Made by a program: the position numbers and the translations under genes
Part shown: in pieces, positions 33,998 to 44,017 of the stretch
Layout of the letters: every line of letters begins with the position of its first letter
Position numbering within the stretch: the first letter of the stretch is position 1
Assembly (NCBI GenBank): GCA_027036935.1
Contig: JALWCE010000151.1
Location: forward strand, 1 to 51,288
Direction: 5' to 3'
DNA: 51,288 nucleotides
Source of the DNA: Nitratiruptor sp.
GTDB taxonomy: Bacteria; Campylobacterota; Campylobacteria; Campylobacterales; Nitratiruptoraceae
Notes under the pieces: model-generated
Told to the model about the DNA's origin: nothing
Databases searched by the model: none
The model's input: only the letters and a program-made list of their open reading frames with translations

Positions 33998-34738
33998 TCA
34001 GGAGTTTATCTGTTCCTTAATATTCCCTGAAATTTCAGCAATTCTAGCAATTTTTTGAGACCTTGTCAAGTCTTCATCCAAAAGTATCTTGATAAAAGCG
34101 CTTCCCACGATTACGCCATCGACTTTTTTGGCCTTTTCTTTAGCTGTTTTTTCATCCACGCCAAAACCAAGAAAGATTGGCGTATCGGTCACTTGGCGTA
34201 TCTGCTCAATGATATGATCGAGCTTTTCATACTTACTGGCTCCCGTGATACCGGCGTAGGCGACAAGATAGATGAACTTCTTGGAGTCTTTAAGAATTTT
34301 GGAGATGCGCTTAGGCGTATCGGTAGGCGCTACAAAATCAATAAGGGCCAATCCTTGCTCGTCAAAAAGGGGCTTATACGCCAACGCCTCTTCATAAGGA
34401 AGATCTGGGATGATAAAGCCGCTTACTCCAAGCTCTTTGGCCTCTTGGATGGAGCGCTGCATGCCTCGATGGTAAAAGGGATTAAAATACCCCATCCATA
34501 GCGTATCGATCTGGGAAGCTACCGCTTTGGTAATAGCCAAAGTATCGGCAAACTTGAAGCCCTTTTGCAAAGCCCGTACATTTGCCTCTTCTATTACGGG
34601 TCCGTCAGCTACTGGATCGCTAAAGGGGATGCCAAGCTCTATGCTATCTACTCCCTTTTCTCTCATTGCCAATACTAAATCGATGGTAAACTCTTTATCG
34701 GGATAGGCGCTAGTAATATACCCTACAAGTCTCTTCAC
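33998..34738 (-). CDS. trpA: tryptophan synthase alpha subunit
   Basis: KRLVGYITSAYPDKEFTIDLVLAMREKGVDSIELGIPFSDPVADGP; GTG start at 34738 (track ORF extends into panB). Confidence 0.93.
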   Translation of the reverse strand: MKRLVGYITSAYPDKEFTIDLVLAMREKGVDSIELGIPFSDPVADGPVIEEANVRALQKGFKFADTLAITKAVASQIDTLWMGYFNPFYHRGMQRSIQEAKELGVSGFIIPDLPYEEALAYKPLFDEQGLALIDFVAPTDTPKRISKILKDSKKFIYLVAYAGITGASKYEKLDHIIEQIRQVTDTPIFLGFGVDEKTAKEKAKKVDGVIVGSAFIKILLDEDLTRSQKIARIAEISGNIKEQINS

Positions 34739-34799
34739 GATACCCCTTTTTGATTGTAATTGTACCCTTTTTTTGATAAAATGAACGTAATTTGGAGGA

Positions 34800-35579
34800 G
34801 TGATGAAAAAAGAGACGGTACGCACAATCAAAGCGCGCAAAGGCAAAGAGAAGCTTGTGATGATCACGGCGTACGATGCTTTGTTTGCCAAACTTTTCGC
34901 CCCTTTTGTGGACATGTTGCTCGTAGGCGATAGCCTTAATATGAGTTTTGCAGGACGAAAGGATACGCTCAGCGCTACAATGGATCAGATGCTCTACCAC
35001 ACAAAAGCGGTCTGTGCCGGAGCACCCCAAAGTTTTGTAATCTTTGATATGCCCTACGGCAGCTATACCGATCCAACTACAGCGCTACAAAACGCCATAC
35101 GGGTCTATCAAGAGAGCGATGCCGATGCAATCAAACTCGAAGGAGGAGAGGAAAAAGCTCCTATAGTAAAGCATCTGGTACAAAATGGCGTGGCAGTTAT
35201 GGGCCATATAGGGCTCCTTCCTCAGCATGTGCGAGGTGAAGGAGGCTACAAAGTAGTGCATGATCAAAACAGACTCTTACGCGATGCTCAAGCCCTTGAA
35301 GAGGCCGGAGTTTTTGCTTTGATCCTTGAGGGGGTCAAAGCCACATTGGCCAAAGATATCACTGACTCTGTATCCATTCCTGTCATCGGTATAGGAGCTG
35401 GAACTGATGTGGATGGACAGGTACTCGTATGGAGCGATATGCTTGGACTCTTTGAGGAGTTCAAGCCAAAATTCGTCAAAAAATACTGCGAGGGGGCGCG
35501 TTTGGTCAAAGAGGCAGTACAACGCTATGCCGACGAGGTAAAAAGCGCTCAATTTCCCGACAAGGATCATAGCTACTGA
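34800..35579 (+). CDS. panB: 3-methyl-2-oxobutanoate hydroxymethyltransferase
   Basis: [32 protein letters not shown]. Confidence 0.93.
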   Translation: MMKKETVRTIKARKGKEKLVMITAYDALFAKLFAPFVDMLLVGDSLNMSFAGRKDTLSATMDQMLYHTKAVCAGAPQSFVIFDMPYGSYTDPTTALQNAIRVYQESDADAIKLEGGEEKAPIVKHLVQNGVAVMGHIGLLPQHVRGEGGYKVVHDQNRLLRDAQALEEAGVFALILEGVKATLAKDITDSVSIPVIGIGAGTDVDGQVLVWSDMLGLFEEFKPKFVKKYCEGARLVKEAVQRYADEVKSAQFPDKDHSY

Positions 35580-36586
35580 TGCAAAGGATCGTCGAGATAG
35601 AGAGATTTAGCGAGGAGCAAAATTTTGAGAGTTCACTCCGCCCTACCCGGTGGAGTGAGTATATAGGTCAAGAGAAGATCAAAAACAACCTCAAAATCTT
35701 TATCGAAGCCTCCAAAAAGCGGGGTGAACCTCTCGATCACGTGCTTTTTTTCGGTCCTCCTGGGCTTGGTAAGACAACTTTGGCCAATATCATCGCCGCT
35801 CAAATGCAAAGCTCCATCAAAACAACAGCCGCACCGATGATAGAAAAGAGTGGCGATCTTGCCGCAATCCTTACCAATCTTGAGGAGGGTGATATCCTCT
35901 TTATCGATGAGATCCATAGGCTCTCTCCCGCCATTGAGGAGATTTTGTATCCGGCGATGGAGGATTACAGACTTGATATCATCATAGGCAGCGGTCCGGC
36001 GGCCCAGACCATCAAGATTGATTTGCCCCGCTTCACTCTCATAGGAGCCACCACAAGAGCAGGAATGCTCAGCTCCCCTCTAAGGGAGCGCTTTGGGATG
36101 CATTTTCGTTTACAATTTTATTCGCCCCAAGAGCTAGCCAAAATCGTCTCCAACGGCGCTGTAAAACTTGGCAAAAATATCGAGCAAGAAGCAGCTTTTG
36201 AGATTGCAAGACGCAGTCGGGGGACTCCTAGGATCGCTCTAAGGCTGCTCAAACGGGTGCGAGATTTTGCCGACGTGGCGGAAGAGGAAGCTATCACCCT
36301 TGAGCGAACCAAGGAGGCTTTGGAAGCTTTGGGAGTTAATGAACAAGGTTTTGACGAGCTGGATTTGAAACTTTTACAGCTTTTAGCCGAAGCTAAAGGC
36401 AGACCCTTGGGTCTTGGAACCATTGCGGCTGCACTCAGTGAAGACGAGGGGACGATAGAGGATGTGATCGAACCCTTTTTGCTGGCCAACGGCTATATTG
36501 AACGTACAGCCAGAGGTCGGCTCGCCACACCTAAAACTTATAAGCTGTTGCGTCTTTCTCCAAAAATCCAAAGTACACTATTTTGA
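35579..36586 (+). CDS. ruvB: Holliday junction branch migration helicase RuvB
   Basis: [38 protein letters not shown]. Confidence 0.97.
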   Translation: MQRIVEIERFSEEQNFESSLRPTRWSEYIGQEKIKNNLKIFIEASKKRGEPLDHVLFFGPPGLGKTTLANIIAAQMQSSIKTTAAPMIEKSGDLAAILTNLEEGDILFIDEIHRLSPAIEEILYPAMEDYRLDIIIGSGPAAQTIKIDLPRFTLIGATTRAGMLSSPLRERFGMHFRLQFYSPQELAKIVSNGAVKLGKNIEQEAAFEIARRSRGTPRIALRLLKRVRDFADVAEEEAITLERTKEALEALGVNEQGFDELDLKLLQLLAEAKGRPLGLGTIAAALSEDEGTIEDVIEPFLLANGYIERTARGRLATPKTYKLLRLSPKIQSTLF

Positions 36587-37623
36587 TGAAACCAATTCAC
36601 TTTTTGGGTATCCTCTTTTTAGTCGTCGGCTACTTCGCTTTTCGAGTATTCTACCCATTTTTGGGGACGATGACTATCGCTATTTTGTTGGCTCTTGCCA
36701 CCTACAAATTCCATCAGTACTTTTTGGCCAAACTTCCAGGTCGTATCCTTCCATCCTTTGCCAGCACGCTGGTCCTTGGTGTAATATTTTTCGCACCTTT
36801 GGTCTATATTATTACCAACGCCGCCACATTTGTTACCCATATCGATTTTAGTATATTGCACCAAACCATAGCTAATTTTAAAAACTGGGTAGAAGAGACG
36901 ATCAAGCAGTATCATCTGCTCTCCTCCAATATCGAAGAGTACACCGCCGACTTCGACATCAACGCAATAATCAACTGGATACTCCAAATGGCCACTTATA
37001 TTGGTAAGAAGAGCGCCAACTTTTTAAAAGATATTATCCTTATTCTTATCTTTTACTTTTTCTCCACCCTCTATGGTAAGGATGTGCTTCTTTACTTGCA
37101 AAATATCATCCCTTTTAAAAAAGAGGATAGCCTCATACTCTTTGAAAATCTAGCCGGAGTGCTTGGGGTCGTTTTTAACTCCATTATCGCTACGGCAATT
37201 TTTGAGGGTATTTTATTTGGCATCATAGCCCAGATTTATGGATACAATGGTTTGATGTTTGGCATACTTTACGGCTTTGCCTCACTTGTCCCGGTAGTAG
37301 GGGGCGTATTGATGTGGCTGCCTTTGAGCATTGATCGCTATTTCCACGGAGATACGACAGGCGCTATTGTTATCGCTTTGTACTCCATCCTTGTCATCTC
37401 CATAATCGCCGATACTTTTATAAAACCTATTATCATCCATTATATCGACCGGTTGATGCTCAAAGATACCCACATCCAAGTCAATGAGCTGCTGATCTTC
37501 TTCTCTATTGTAGCGGGACTCTCAAGTTATGGTTTTTGGGGTATGATCATAGGACCAGCAGTGATCACACTGCTGATCAGTATCCTCAACATCTATCCCA
37601 AACTCGCCCGTCACGCTACGTGA
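36583..37623 (+). CDS. AI-2E family transporter
   Basis: 346 aa multi-[23 protein letters not shown]. Confidence 0.88.
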   Translation: MMKPIHFLGILFLVVGYFAFRVFYPFLGTMTIAILLALATYKFHQYFLAKLPGRILPSFASTLVLGVIFFAPLVYIITNAATFVTHIDFSILHQTIANFKNWVEETIKQYHLLSSNIEEYTADFDINAIINWILQMATYIGKKSANFLKDIILILIFYFFSTLYGKDVLLYLQNIIPFKKEDSLILFENLAGVLGVVFNSIIATAIFEGILFGIIAQIYGYNGLMFGILYGFASLVPVVGGVLMWLPLSIDRYFHGDTTGAIVIALYSILVISIIADTFIKPIIIHYIDRLMLKDTHIQVNELLIFFSIVAGLSSYGFWGMIIGPAVITLLISILNIYPKLARHAT

Positions 37624-38791
37624 TAATATGGCCTACAAATTTGCTCATATTGTCTATGATTTTGCCGCCTCTTCGATATCCCAAGCCACAAGACTCATAA
37701 GCAAAAAAGAGTCCGGCTTGGTAGTGTCTACCCTCTTCGTCTTTAGGCAGTTCTACAAACTCTTGATATACCGCTCCAAAGGATCCATACTCTCCATCCT
37801 TTTGGGCTAAAATCTCTCCATTTGGTCCATAAATGGCAATATTCTCCCCTTCTCGACCAAAAAAATGCTTTTTGACGTAGGGTTTGTCTTTGAGTGGCTC
37901 GAAAGAGGTCTCTAACAAAAGAGGATGGTTTGGAAATAGATCCCACAAAATCTTGAGCATCCCTTTACTTTGAAACATCAAGGTATAAGCCGGATTGAGA
38001 ATAATAGCTCGTTGATTTTTGATAATTTCGGTGAGCAAGAGTGCAAGTTCTGGTTCATCGATAGCGATATTCTCCCAAGGGATGAGCTTAAACCAAAACT
38101 CAAAAGGGATATCCTCACAAAATATCCCCTCCTCGCTAAACCCTACCTCATCCACATAACAAAAATGGGTATCAAAACCTGCCTCAGAAGCGATAACTTC
38201 TAAAAGTCTTGTGGTATTTTCATCCTCTACGCTCCCTTTAATAGAGCTAAAAAGTATTTTCCACCCCTCGTACCACTCCTCAAAATTGGAGGGATCCTCC
38301 TCTAGTGTCACAAGGCGGCGAAAATTTTCACGGATTGCCTCGTAGACGCTATTAAATTGACGCTCTTCATCAAGGTTGTTATATTTAAGAATCGCCCACT
38401 GCACGATCGCCGTCTCAAAAAGGGCTGTGGGCGTATCGGCGTTAAATTCCAAAAGCTTAATAGGCTTGCCATCAATTCCGCCGGCCAGATCAAAACGGCT
38501 GTAAATATGCCAATGTACATCATTCTCCCAGCTGAGTTTCACTGCATCCACAAGATTAAAAGGGATACCTATGTCATGGAAGAGATTGTTTTGTATCACA
38601 TACTCTCCAGCTTCTACAAACATCTCATACAGCTCATTACCAGCCTCGTAATAGGCTTTGGCTTCTTCTTCATGTACTTCTACTAATTCATCAGCCACAT
38701 AATCGGTCCCATCACTATCTGTATGCCATTCAAATCCTATACTCTCCAAATACTCCTTTGGTAGAGGTTTGACCTTACGAAGTTTTACCAT
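37616..38791 (-). CDS. glutathionylspermidine synthase family protein
   Basis: GIPFNLVDAVKLSWENDVHWHIYSRFDLAGG; LLEFNADTPTALFE. Confidence 0.85.
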   Translation of the reverse strand: MVKLRKVKPLPKEYLESIGFEWHTDSDGTDYVADELVEVHEEEAKAYYEAGNELYEMFVEAGEYVIQNNLFHDIGIPFNLVDAVKLSWENDVHWHIYSRFDLAGGIDGKPIKLLEFNADTPTALFETAIVQWAILKYNNLDEERQFNSVYEAIRENFRRLVTLEEDPSNFEEWYEGWKILFSSIKGSVEDENTTRLLEVIASEAGFDTHFCYVDEVGFSEEGIFCEDIPFEFWFKLIPWENIAIDEPELALLLTEIIKNQRAIILNPAYTLMFQSKGMLKILWDLFPNHPLLLETSFEPLKDKPYVKKHFFGREGENIAIYGPNGEILAQKDGEYGSFGAVYQEFVELPKDEEGRHYQAGLFFAYESCGLGYRRGGKIIDNMSKFVGHIIT

Positions 38792-38897
38792 CTCTACCCC
38801 TCTTTTTCATAAATTTAATCACCCCATAAGGTAAAATTGCCAAAAGCACCATAAAGAAAAATGTGACGTACAAACCGATCATATGGGTATCGTTCAT
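38775..38897 (-). CDS. 40-aa single-TM protein
   Basis: MNDTHMIGLYVTFFFMVLLAILPYGVIKFMKKRGRDGKTS*; overlaps next gene start. Confidence 0.5.
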   Translation of the reverse strand: MNDTHMIGLYVTFFFMVLLAILPYGVIKFMKKRGRDGKTS

Positions 38898-38899
38898 CC

Positions 38900-39529
38900 T
38901 TAACCTCCAAAGCTAAAAGAGCGTTTTGTGGTACTGCCCCCCGTACTTGGTTTGGGAGCAAAAAAGCCAGTTTTTTTGGGAGCTGTTTTGGTAGGAGCAA
39001 AAACAGCAGAACCTTTTTTAAAACTATTGACGCTTCGTCTGTAAGCGCTTGGATTTTTAAAACTTCGCTCTCTTTGCTGCTGATACGTAGGATTTTGAAA
39101 GAGTTTACTCCCTATCCAGCTCCCAATAATCGCTCCAGCCGCACTTGCTAGTATCGTTTCGCCTAAACTTAATCCCCCAGAGCTCGCTTGAGGATTGACT
39201 AAAGGGCTTTGACCCGACTCTATTTTAGGAGCCTCTTGAGCTACCAAACGATCAAGCTCCTCCTTGCTTAGTATCCTCTCCGTACCATTGAGATCTCGCA
39301 AGATAACTCGTGTTTGAGAGCTTGGATACTCCTCGACAATCTTGTATTTGCCCGGAGCGGTCTCTTCAATTACTACAAAAGCCCCCTGTTTTTTCGCAGC
39401 CTCGCTAAAGGTGCCTGTAGTGGCGGTTTGCTCTTCGCTCTTTTTTTCACATCCACTCAATCCCAAAACTAACACAGCTCCAAGACCGCCTACCATCGCG
39501 TAACTAGACGCTTTTTTGATAAAGTGCAT
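38900..39529 (-). CDS. UPF0323-like lipoprotein
   Basis: Lipobox [10 protein letters not shown]; Ser/Gly-rich C-terminus. Confidence 0.75.
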   Translation of the reverse strand: MHFIKKASSYAMVGGLGAVLVLGLSGCEKKSEEQTATTGTFSEAAKKQGAFVVIEETAPGKYKIVEEYPSSQTRVILRDLNGTERILSKEELDRLVAQEAPKIESGQSPLVNPQASSGGLSLGETILASAAGAIIGSWIGSKLFQNPTYQQQRERSFKNPSAYRRSVNSFKKGSAVFAPTKTAPKKTGFFAPKPSTGGSTTKRSFSFGG

Positions 39530-40334
39530 TCTTCCTCCTCAAATAGATATAAAGCACAATCGAAACTAGGATCATACCCAAAGAGAGTAGTTGGCCCATC
39601 GTCATCCAGCCACAACAGATAAATCCAAGCTGGATATCAGGTGCTCTGAAAAACTCGCATAAAAACCGAAATGTACCGTAAAGCATACCATACAGCGCCA
39701 TCAGCTCTCCGTCAAAGCGCTTATATTTTCTATACCAAAAGAGGATAGCAAAGGTCAAGAGACCCTCACAAAAAGCTTCATAGAGCTGGGATGGGTGTCG
39801 TAAAGTAGAACCTACATAAATGCCCCACTCCACATCTGTGGCTCGCCCTACAAGCTCTTGGTTTAGAAAATTGCCTATACGTCCAAAGGTATAGCCCAAA
39901 GGTACAGAGACCGCCACAAGGTCCATAAGCTGCCAAAAATTTTTCTTATATTTTTTGGTATAGAGCCACGTGGCTATTAAAAAGCCTATAATCGCCCCAT
40001 GATAACTAAAGCCTCGAATGCCCACAAAGTGGCCGTTTAAAAAGGGATTAAATATCTGCCAAGGGTGTGTGAGATAGTATAAGGTATGAGGATCGTAAAA
40101 GAGAATGTAGCCAAGTCTCGCTCCCAAAATCACTCCAGCTTCAGCCCAAACAAAGTAGATATCAAGCTCTTTTGACGTAAAGGGGAGATGGTCGTGTTTG
40201 ACCAGCCATTGGGCAAACCAGAGTGTAACCAAAAGGGCTAGCACATACATAATCCCGTACCAGTGCACGGGAAAGCCAAAGAGATGAAAAGCCACGGGAT
40301 CAAAATGTTTGTAAATATGGTTCCAGTAGTGCAT
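39504..40334 (-). CDS. lgt: prolipoprotein diacylglyceryl transferase
   Basis: [39 protein letters not shown]. Confidence 0.95.
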   Translation of the reverse strand: MHYWNHIYKHFDPVAFHLFGFPVHWYGIMYVLALLVTLWFAQWLVKHDHLPFTSKELDIYFVWAEAGVILGARLGYILFYDPHTLYYLTHPWQIFNPFLNGHFVGIRGFSYHGAIIGFLIATWLYTKKYKKNFWQLMDLVAVSVPLGYTFGRIGNFLNQELVGRATDVEWGIYVGSTLRHPSQLYEAFCEGLLTFAILFWYRKYKRFDGELMALYGMLYGTFRFLCEFFRAPDIQLGFICCGWMTMGQLLSLGMILVSIVLYIYLRRKNALYQKSV

Positions 40335-40456
40335 CGCCCTCCTTGGTCACAAAATTATCAAAAAATTACCGTCAAACTACCTCTTTTAGGAGATGGATAA
40401 AGGGTCTTCAGGCGTAGTTTGATTTTGATTTTTGACATAATATCGAATATTAGTTA

Positions 40457-41911
40457 TCAAGCCGCTCTTTTCTCCTTTTGCTCATACTCCTCCAAAAGTT
40501 TATCGAGGAGTCCAAAAAGCTCTTCGGAAGTATGTTCGAGTTTTTGAAACTCTTTATAGATATCCTCTTGATGTTGCAATAAAAACTCCTCAAAATCTGG
40601 TCTTTGTACGATACTTATAATCCTTTTAGAGTAGTCGTGAATTTTTTTGTGAGGTACGGCTATCTGTTGGAAAATAGGGCTTGAGCCATACAGCTTTTTA
40701 CCCTCGCTTTGGTACCATCGGCCAAAATCGCAATGTTTCTCGTCCACATAAGGACTCTCTATCTCTCCGCTAAAAAAGTTGCGATAGACCACTTTGTTTT
40801 TGTAGATGATGTGATCGAGCTTGAATTTGGTAATGTTGATAATATGTTGGATAAGATTTGCCAGATGTTTGGATGTGGAGGCTTTTTGGGTAAAAGTTTG
40901 AATAGAGTTTTTAAACTCTTTGAGAGCCTGAGCCGATTCGTTGGCTATCTTTTCCATCCTCAAAGAGTTCTCTACGCTCTTTTTACTCTCTTCTTGAAGT
41001 TCGCTTAATACTTTACGCACATCCTCCGTAGATTTTTGGGTCTTTTCGGCTAGTTTCCTCACCTCATCGGCTACCACAGTAAAGCCCTTACCCATCTCCC
41101 CGGCACGCGCCGCTTCTATAGCGGCGTTAAGAGCCAGCAAGTTGGTCTGATCGGCGATATCGTTGATGAGTTTGATGATGTCGTTGACATTGGAAGCCTT
41201 TTTGTTCAAAGACTCTATGACAATGTTAGACTCGTTAATCATATAGATAAGTTTACTCGTCGATTCCATAATTTTATCGAGTCTATGGGTGATCTCTTGG
41301 GAATTTTTTGAGATACTTTCGCTATTTTGTACAATCTCTTTAACCTTTTGGATAGAACTCATTAGGTCGTTTTTGATGATGGCTAAGCCTCCGGCTACCC
41401 CTCCTCCTAGTTGCCCTACTTTGGAGTTGAGCTTCTCTTTTTCCATAAATTTCTCTTTGATCATGATGTTGTGGATCGATTTGTTAATCGACTCGGCGAT
41501 TTCGCGGAATTTTCCTTGATATTTGGAGATATCTATCTTTGTAAACTTTTTCTTCTCAAGATTTTTTAACACCGTGTTGGCTTCATTTAAAAATCCATCC
41601 ACTTGACGCATGAAACTTAAAAGATTATCATACATCTCTTTGAGCTCACCTGTATCGTTGACACCAATATTATAATCAAAAATCCCATTTTTAGCCTTTT
41701 GCACCATCAATGAGATGGCTGAAAGATTTTTTCTAATGTTTAAGACATTGATGAAGATGATCAACGCACACAAGAAGTTGAAGATATTGATAACAAAAAT
41801 AGAACTCACGCCATTTTTGTAGATCTCATATCCTAAAGAGATGGAAAAAAGAAGTATCGAAGCGATATTGGCGTATTGGATCTTTTGGAGCGAGGAGAGA
41901 TTCATGCCCAT
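40457..41911 (-). CDS. methyl-accepting chemotaxis protein with C-terminal CZB-like domain
   Basis: [57 protein letters not shown]. Confidence 0.92.
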   Translation of the reverse strand: MGMNLSSLQKIQYANIASILLFSISLGYEIYKNGVSSIFVINIFNFLCALIIFINVLNIRKNLSAISLMVQKAKNGIFDYNIGVNDTGELKEMYDNLLSFMRQVDGFLNEANTVLKNLEKKKFTKIDISKYQGKFREIAESINKSIHNIMIKEKFMEKEKLNSKVGQLGGGVAGGLAIIKNDLMSSIQKVKEIVQNSESISKNSQEITHRLDKIMESTSKLIYMINESNIVIESLNKKASNVNDIIKLINDIADQTNLLALNAAIEAARAGEMGKGFTVVADEVRKLAEKTQKSTEDVRKVLSELQEESKKSVENSLRMEKIANESAQALKEFKNSIQTFTQKASTSKHLANLIQHIINITKFKLDHIIYKNKVVYRNFFSGEIESPYVDEKHCDFGRWYQSEGKKLYGSSPIFQQIAVPHKKIHDYSKRIISIVQRPDFEEFLLQHQEDIYKEFQKLEHTSEELFGLLDKLLEEYEQKEKRAA

Positions 41912-41953
41912 CCTTTTTGCCTATTATCGACAATGGACGGGCATTTTTTAGCA

Positions 41954-42700
41954 CTATTTGAGGATCACCCTCGCATGTAGAGGTTGCGTGGGACGGTTGT
42001 TGTGTCCCATAATCTTTTGCATCTGCTCTAACTGCTCCTTACTCGCTTCTACGGGAGTTTTGAGCACGATCCAGCGTACTCCCTCGGTACATGGCGGTGT
42101 GGTAAAAGAGCCATCATATCGGTAGTAATCGACTTTTTTGGGGAAGAGATCGCCCGGATTAAACATCTCTTTGAGCTTTTGAGGATGATTGGGTCTTGGA
42201 TCAAGATCGGCCAAAATACGCGAGAGGGCCAGATTTGGTTTACCCTCTTGAAACATCACAGCCACCACCAGATACTCTCCATCCTTGCTTTTATGCACGA
42301 GGTGAGCCTCCATGGGAAAATGTTTACCATTTATTGTGTTTTCGCTCGGAGTATGAAAATGAAACTGTACCAGATCAAAAGGAATGCCATCAATGGTAAA
42401 CTCATTTTTGCCAATAGTGCTTACCTTTATAGTATGACCGTTGTTTACCACCTCTTGGGCATTGCCGGTATAGTAAACTTTAGGATTAGGAAGCTCGGCT
42501 TCGATGAATCTGTTCATATTTACTGGAGATTGGTTTGCTCCTAGAGCGCATAGACGAAATTTTGGATCGATCTGACCCCAATGCACTGGACCATTTTTGC
42601 CTTTATAGCTCCAATGGGCGTGCTCGGCATGATACCCCCCACCCGTCACTCCAGCTAAAGCAAACGCCGCAGCTGCACAAATCATCGCGAGTCTCTTCAT
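41954..42700 (-). CDS. alpha-carbonic anhydrase with signal peptide
   Basis: HWSYKGKNGPVHWG; FHFHTPSENTINGKHFPMEAHLVH; GSFTTPPCTEGVRW. Confidence 0.95.
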   Translation of the reverse strand: MKRLAMICAAAAFALAGVTGGGYHAEHAHWSYKGKNGPVHWGQIDPKFRLCALGANQSPVNMNRFIEAELPNPKVYYTGNAQEVVNNGHTIKVSTIGKNEFTIDGIPFDLVQFHFHTPSENTINGKHFPMEAHLVHKSKDGEYLVVAVMFQEGKPNLALSRILADLDPRPNHPQKLKEMFNPGDLFPKKVDYYRYDGSFTTPPCTEGVRWIVLKTPVEASKEQLEQMQKIMGHNNRPTQPLHARVILK

Positions 42701-42740
42701 CCGCTTATCCTTTTTTGAGTCTATTATAAACCAAAGAGGA

Positions 42741-44015
42741 TTAATCCTCTTTTAAAGCTTCGGCGATCAGCTCCACCGGATTTTTAAAAATCGTATCCAC
42801 GCCCTTTTGGTACAAAGAGTTGCTAATTTGTACCCTGCACGCACTACACTCCGCACTCACTATCTGCGCTCCGCTTTGGGCGATCATAGCTGCTTTTGGT
42901 TTGCCCGCAGCCTCGGCTAGGTGAAACTTCTCCGTCTGGATCGTTACTCCCCCAAAGCCGCAGCAGCGGTTGGGGTCTTCCATCTCTTTGAGCTGATAGT
43001 TTTTGGCCAAAAGAGCTCTTGGTTCTTGCCAGATACCTTGGACTTTTCTGGCGTGACAGGCATCGTGATAGGTGACGGTAGCAGGCAGCTGCTTGCCCTT
43101 TTTGGCCAAAATCTTGGGCAGCTCAGTATGGTGGTAGAGCCATTCGGTAGCCATATAGATCTTTTTGTTGAGCTTCCTTGCCCGCTGGGCCCACTCGCTC
43201 ATCCCTCTATTTTCAAAAAAGAGCTCCCAGTCGTGGCGAATCATGGCGCTACAAGTGGCCTCTGGTATGATGATCGCCTCCACCTCGTCGATAAAGCTCT
43301 CAAAATATTCAATATTTTTCTTGGTCAAATACTCCACTGTATCGAAATCCCCGGTGAAATAGGCCGGCGCCCCACAGCACAGCTGCTTTTTTGGAATGAA
43401 GATCTCATAGCCTAAACTCTTTAGGATATCCACCAAACTATCGCCGATCTCGGTGTAGTTGTAGTTGGCCAAACATCCAATGAAGATGGCCACTTTGGGC
43501 CCTTTGTCTTTGTTGAGGTGGCTTGGGTATTTGTTTAAAAAGCTTTTGCTTTTGAGGGAAGGGAGCAAGCGATCCTTTTTGATCATCGGCAACTTGAAAC
43601 GTGGCAACAGCCCTCTGCCCTTTTGTTCCTTTTTTAAAGCACAGCTATGAAAGACATATCCTAGTTTGTTGGCCAGATCCATCATAAAGCGGTGTCGAAG
43701 CAGCCAAAAAAAGGCCCGCTTGTACCAGGCGATGCCATACTTTTTGGCAATATCGGCTCGCACCTCTTCGATGATCATATCGGTAGGTAGGTCGTTTGGG
43801 CAGACATCCACGCAGTTAGTACACAAAAAGCAGCTCTCAAAAATATCTTTGGCCTCGCGGTCTAGTTCGATCGCCCCCTTTTGGTAATCGCCTAGTAGTT
43901 CAATAAAACCTCTTGGACTCGTTACCTCGTCGGGATTGACCTGATGAATGGTGCACGTGGGGATACATTTCCCACACTTAATGCACATATCGCTTATTTT
44001 GCTGTACTCAAACAC
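42741..44015 (-). CDS. Fe-S oxidoreductase (GlcF/CCG-domain type)
   Basis: CIKCGKCIPTC, CFLCTNCVDVCP, two CCG-type motifs. Confidence 0.88.
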   Translation of the reverse strand: MFEYSKISDMCIKCGKCIPTCTIHQVNPDEVTSPRGFIELLGDYQKGAIELDREAKDIFESCFLCTNCVDVCPNDLPTDMIIEEVRADIAKKYGIAWYKRAFFWLLRHRFMMDLANKLGYVFHSCALKKEQKGRGLLPRFKLPMIKKDRLLPSLKSKSFLNKYPSHLNKDKGPKVAIFIGCLANYNYTEIGDSLVDILKSLGYEIFIPKKQLCCGAPAYFTGDFDTVEYLTKKNIEYFESFIDEVEAIIIPEATCSAMIRHDWELFFENRGMSEWAQRARKLNKKIYMATEWLYHHTELPKILAKKGKQLPATVTYHDACHARKVQGIWQEPRALLAKNYQLKEMEDPNRCCGFGGVTIQTEKFHLAEAAGKPKAAMIAQSGAQIVSAECSACRVQISNSLYQKGVDTIFKNPVELIAEALKED

Positions 44016-44017
44016 CT

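Noticed and set aside
34739-34915. N-terminal extension of TrpA into panB
   Set aside because: TrpA homology begins at KRLVGYITSAYP; extension is antisense to panB
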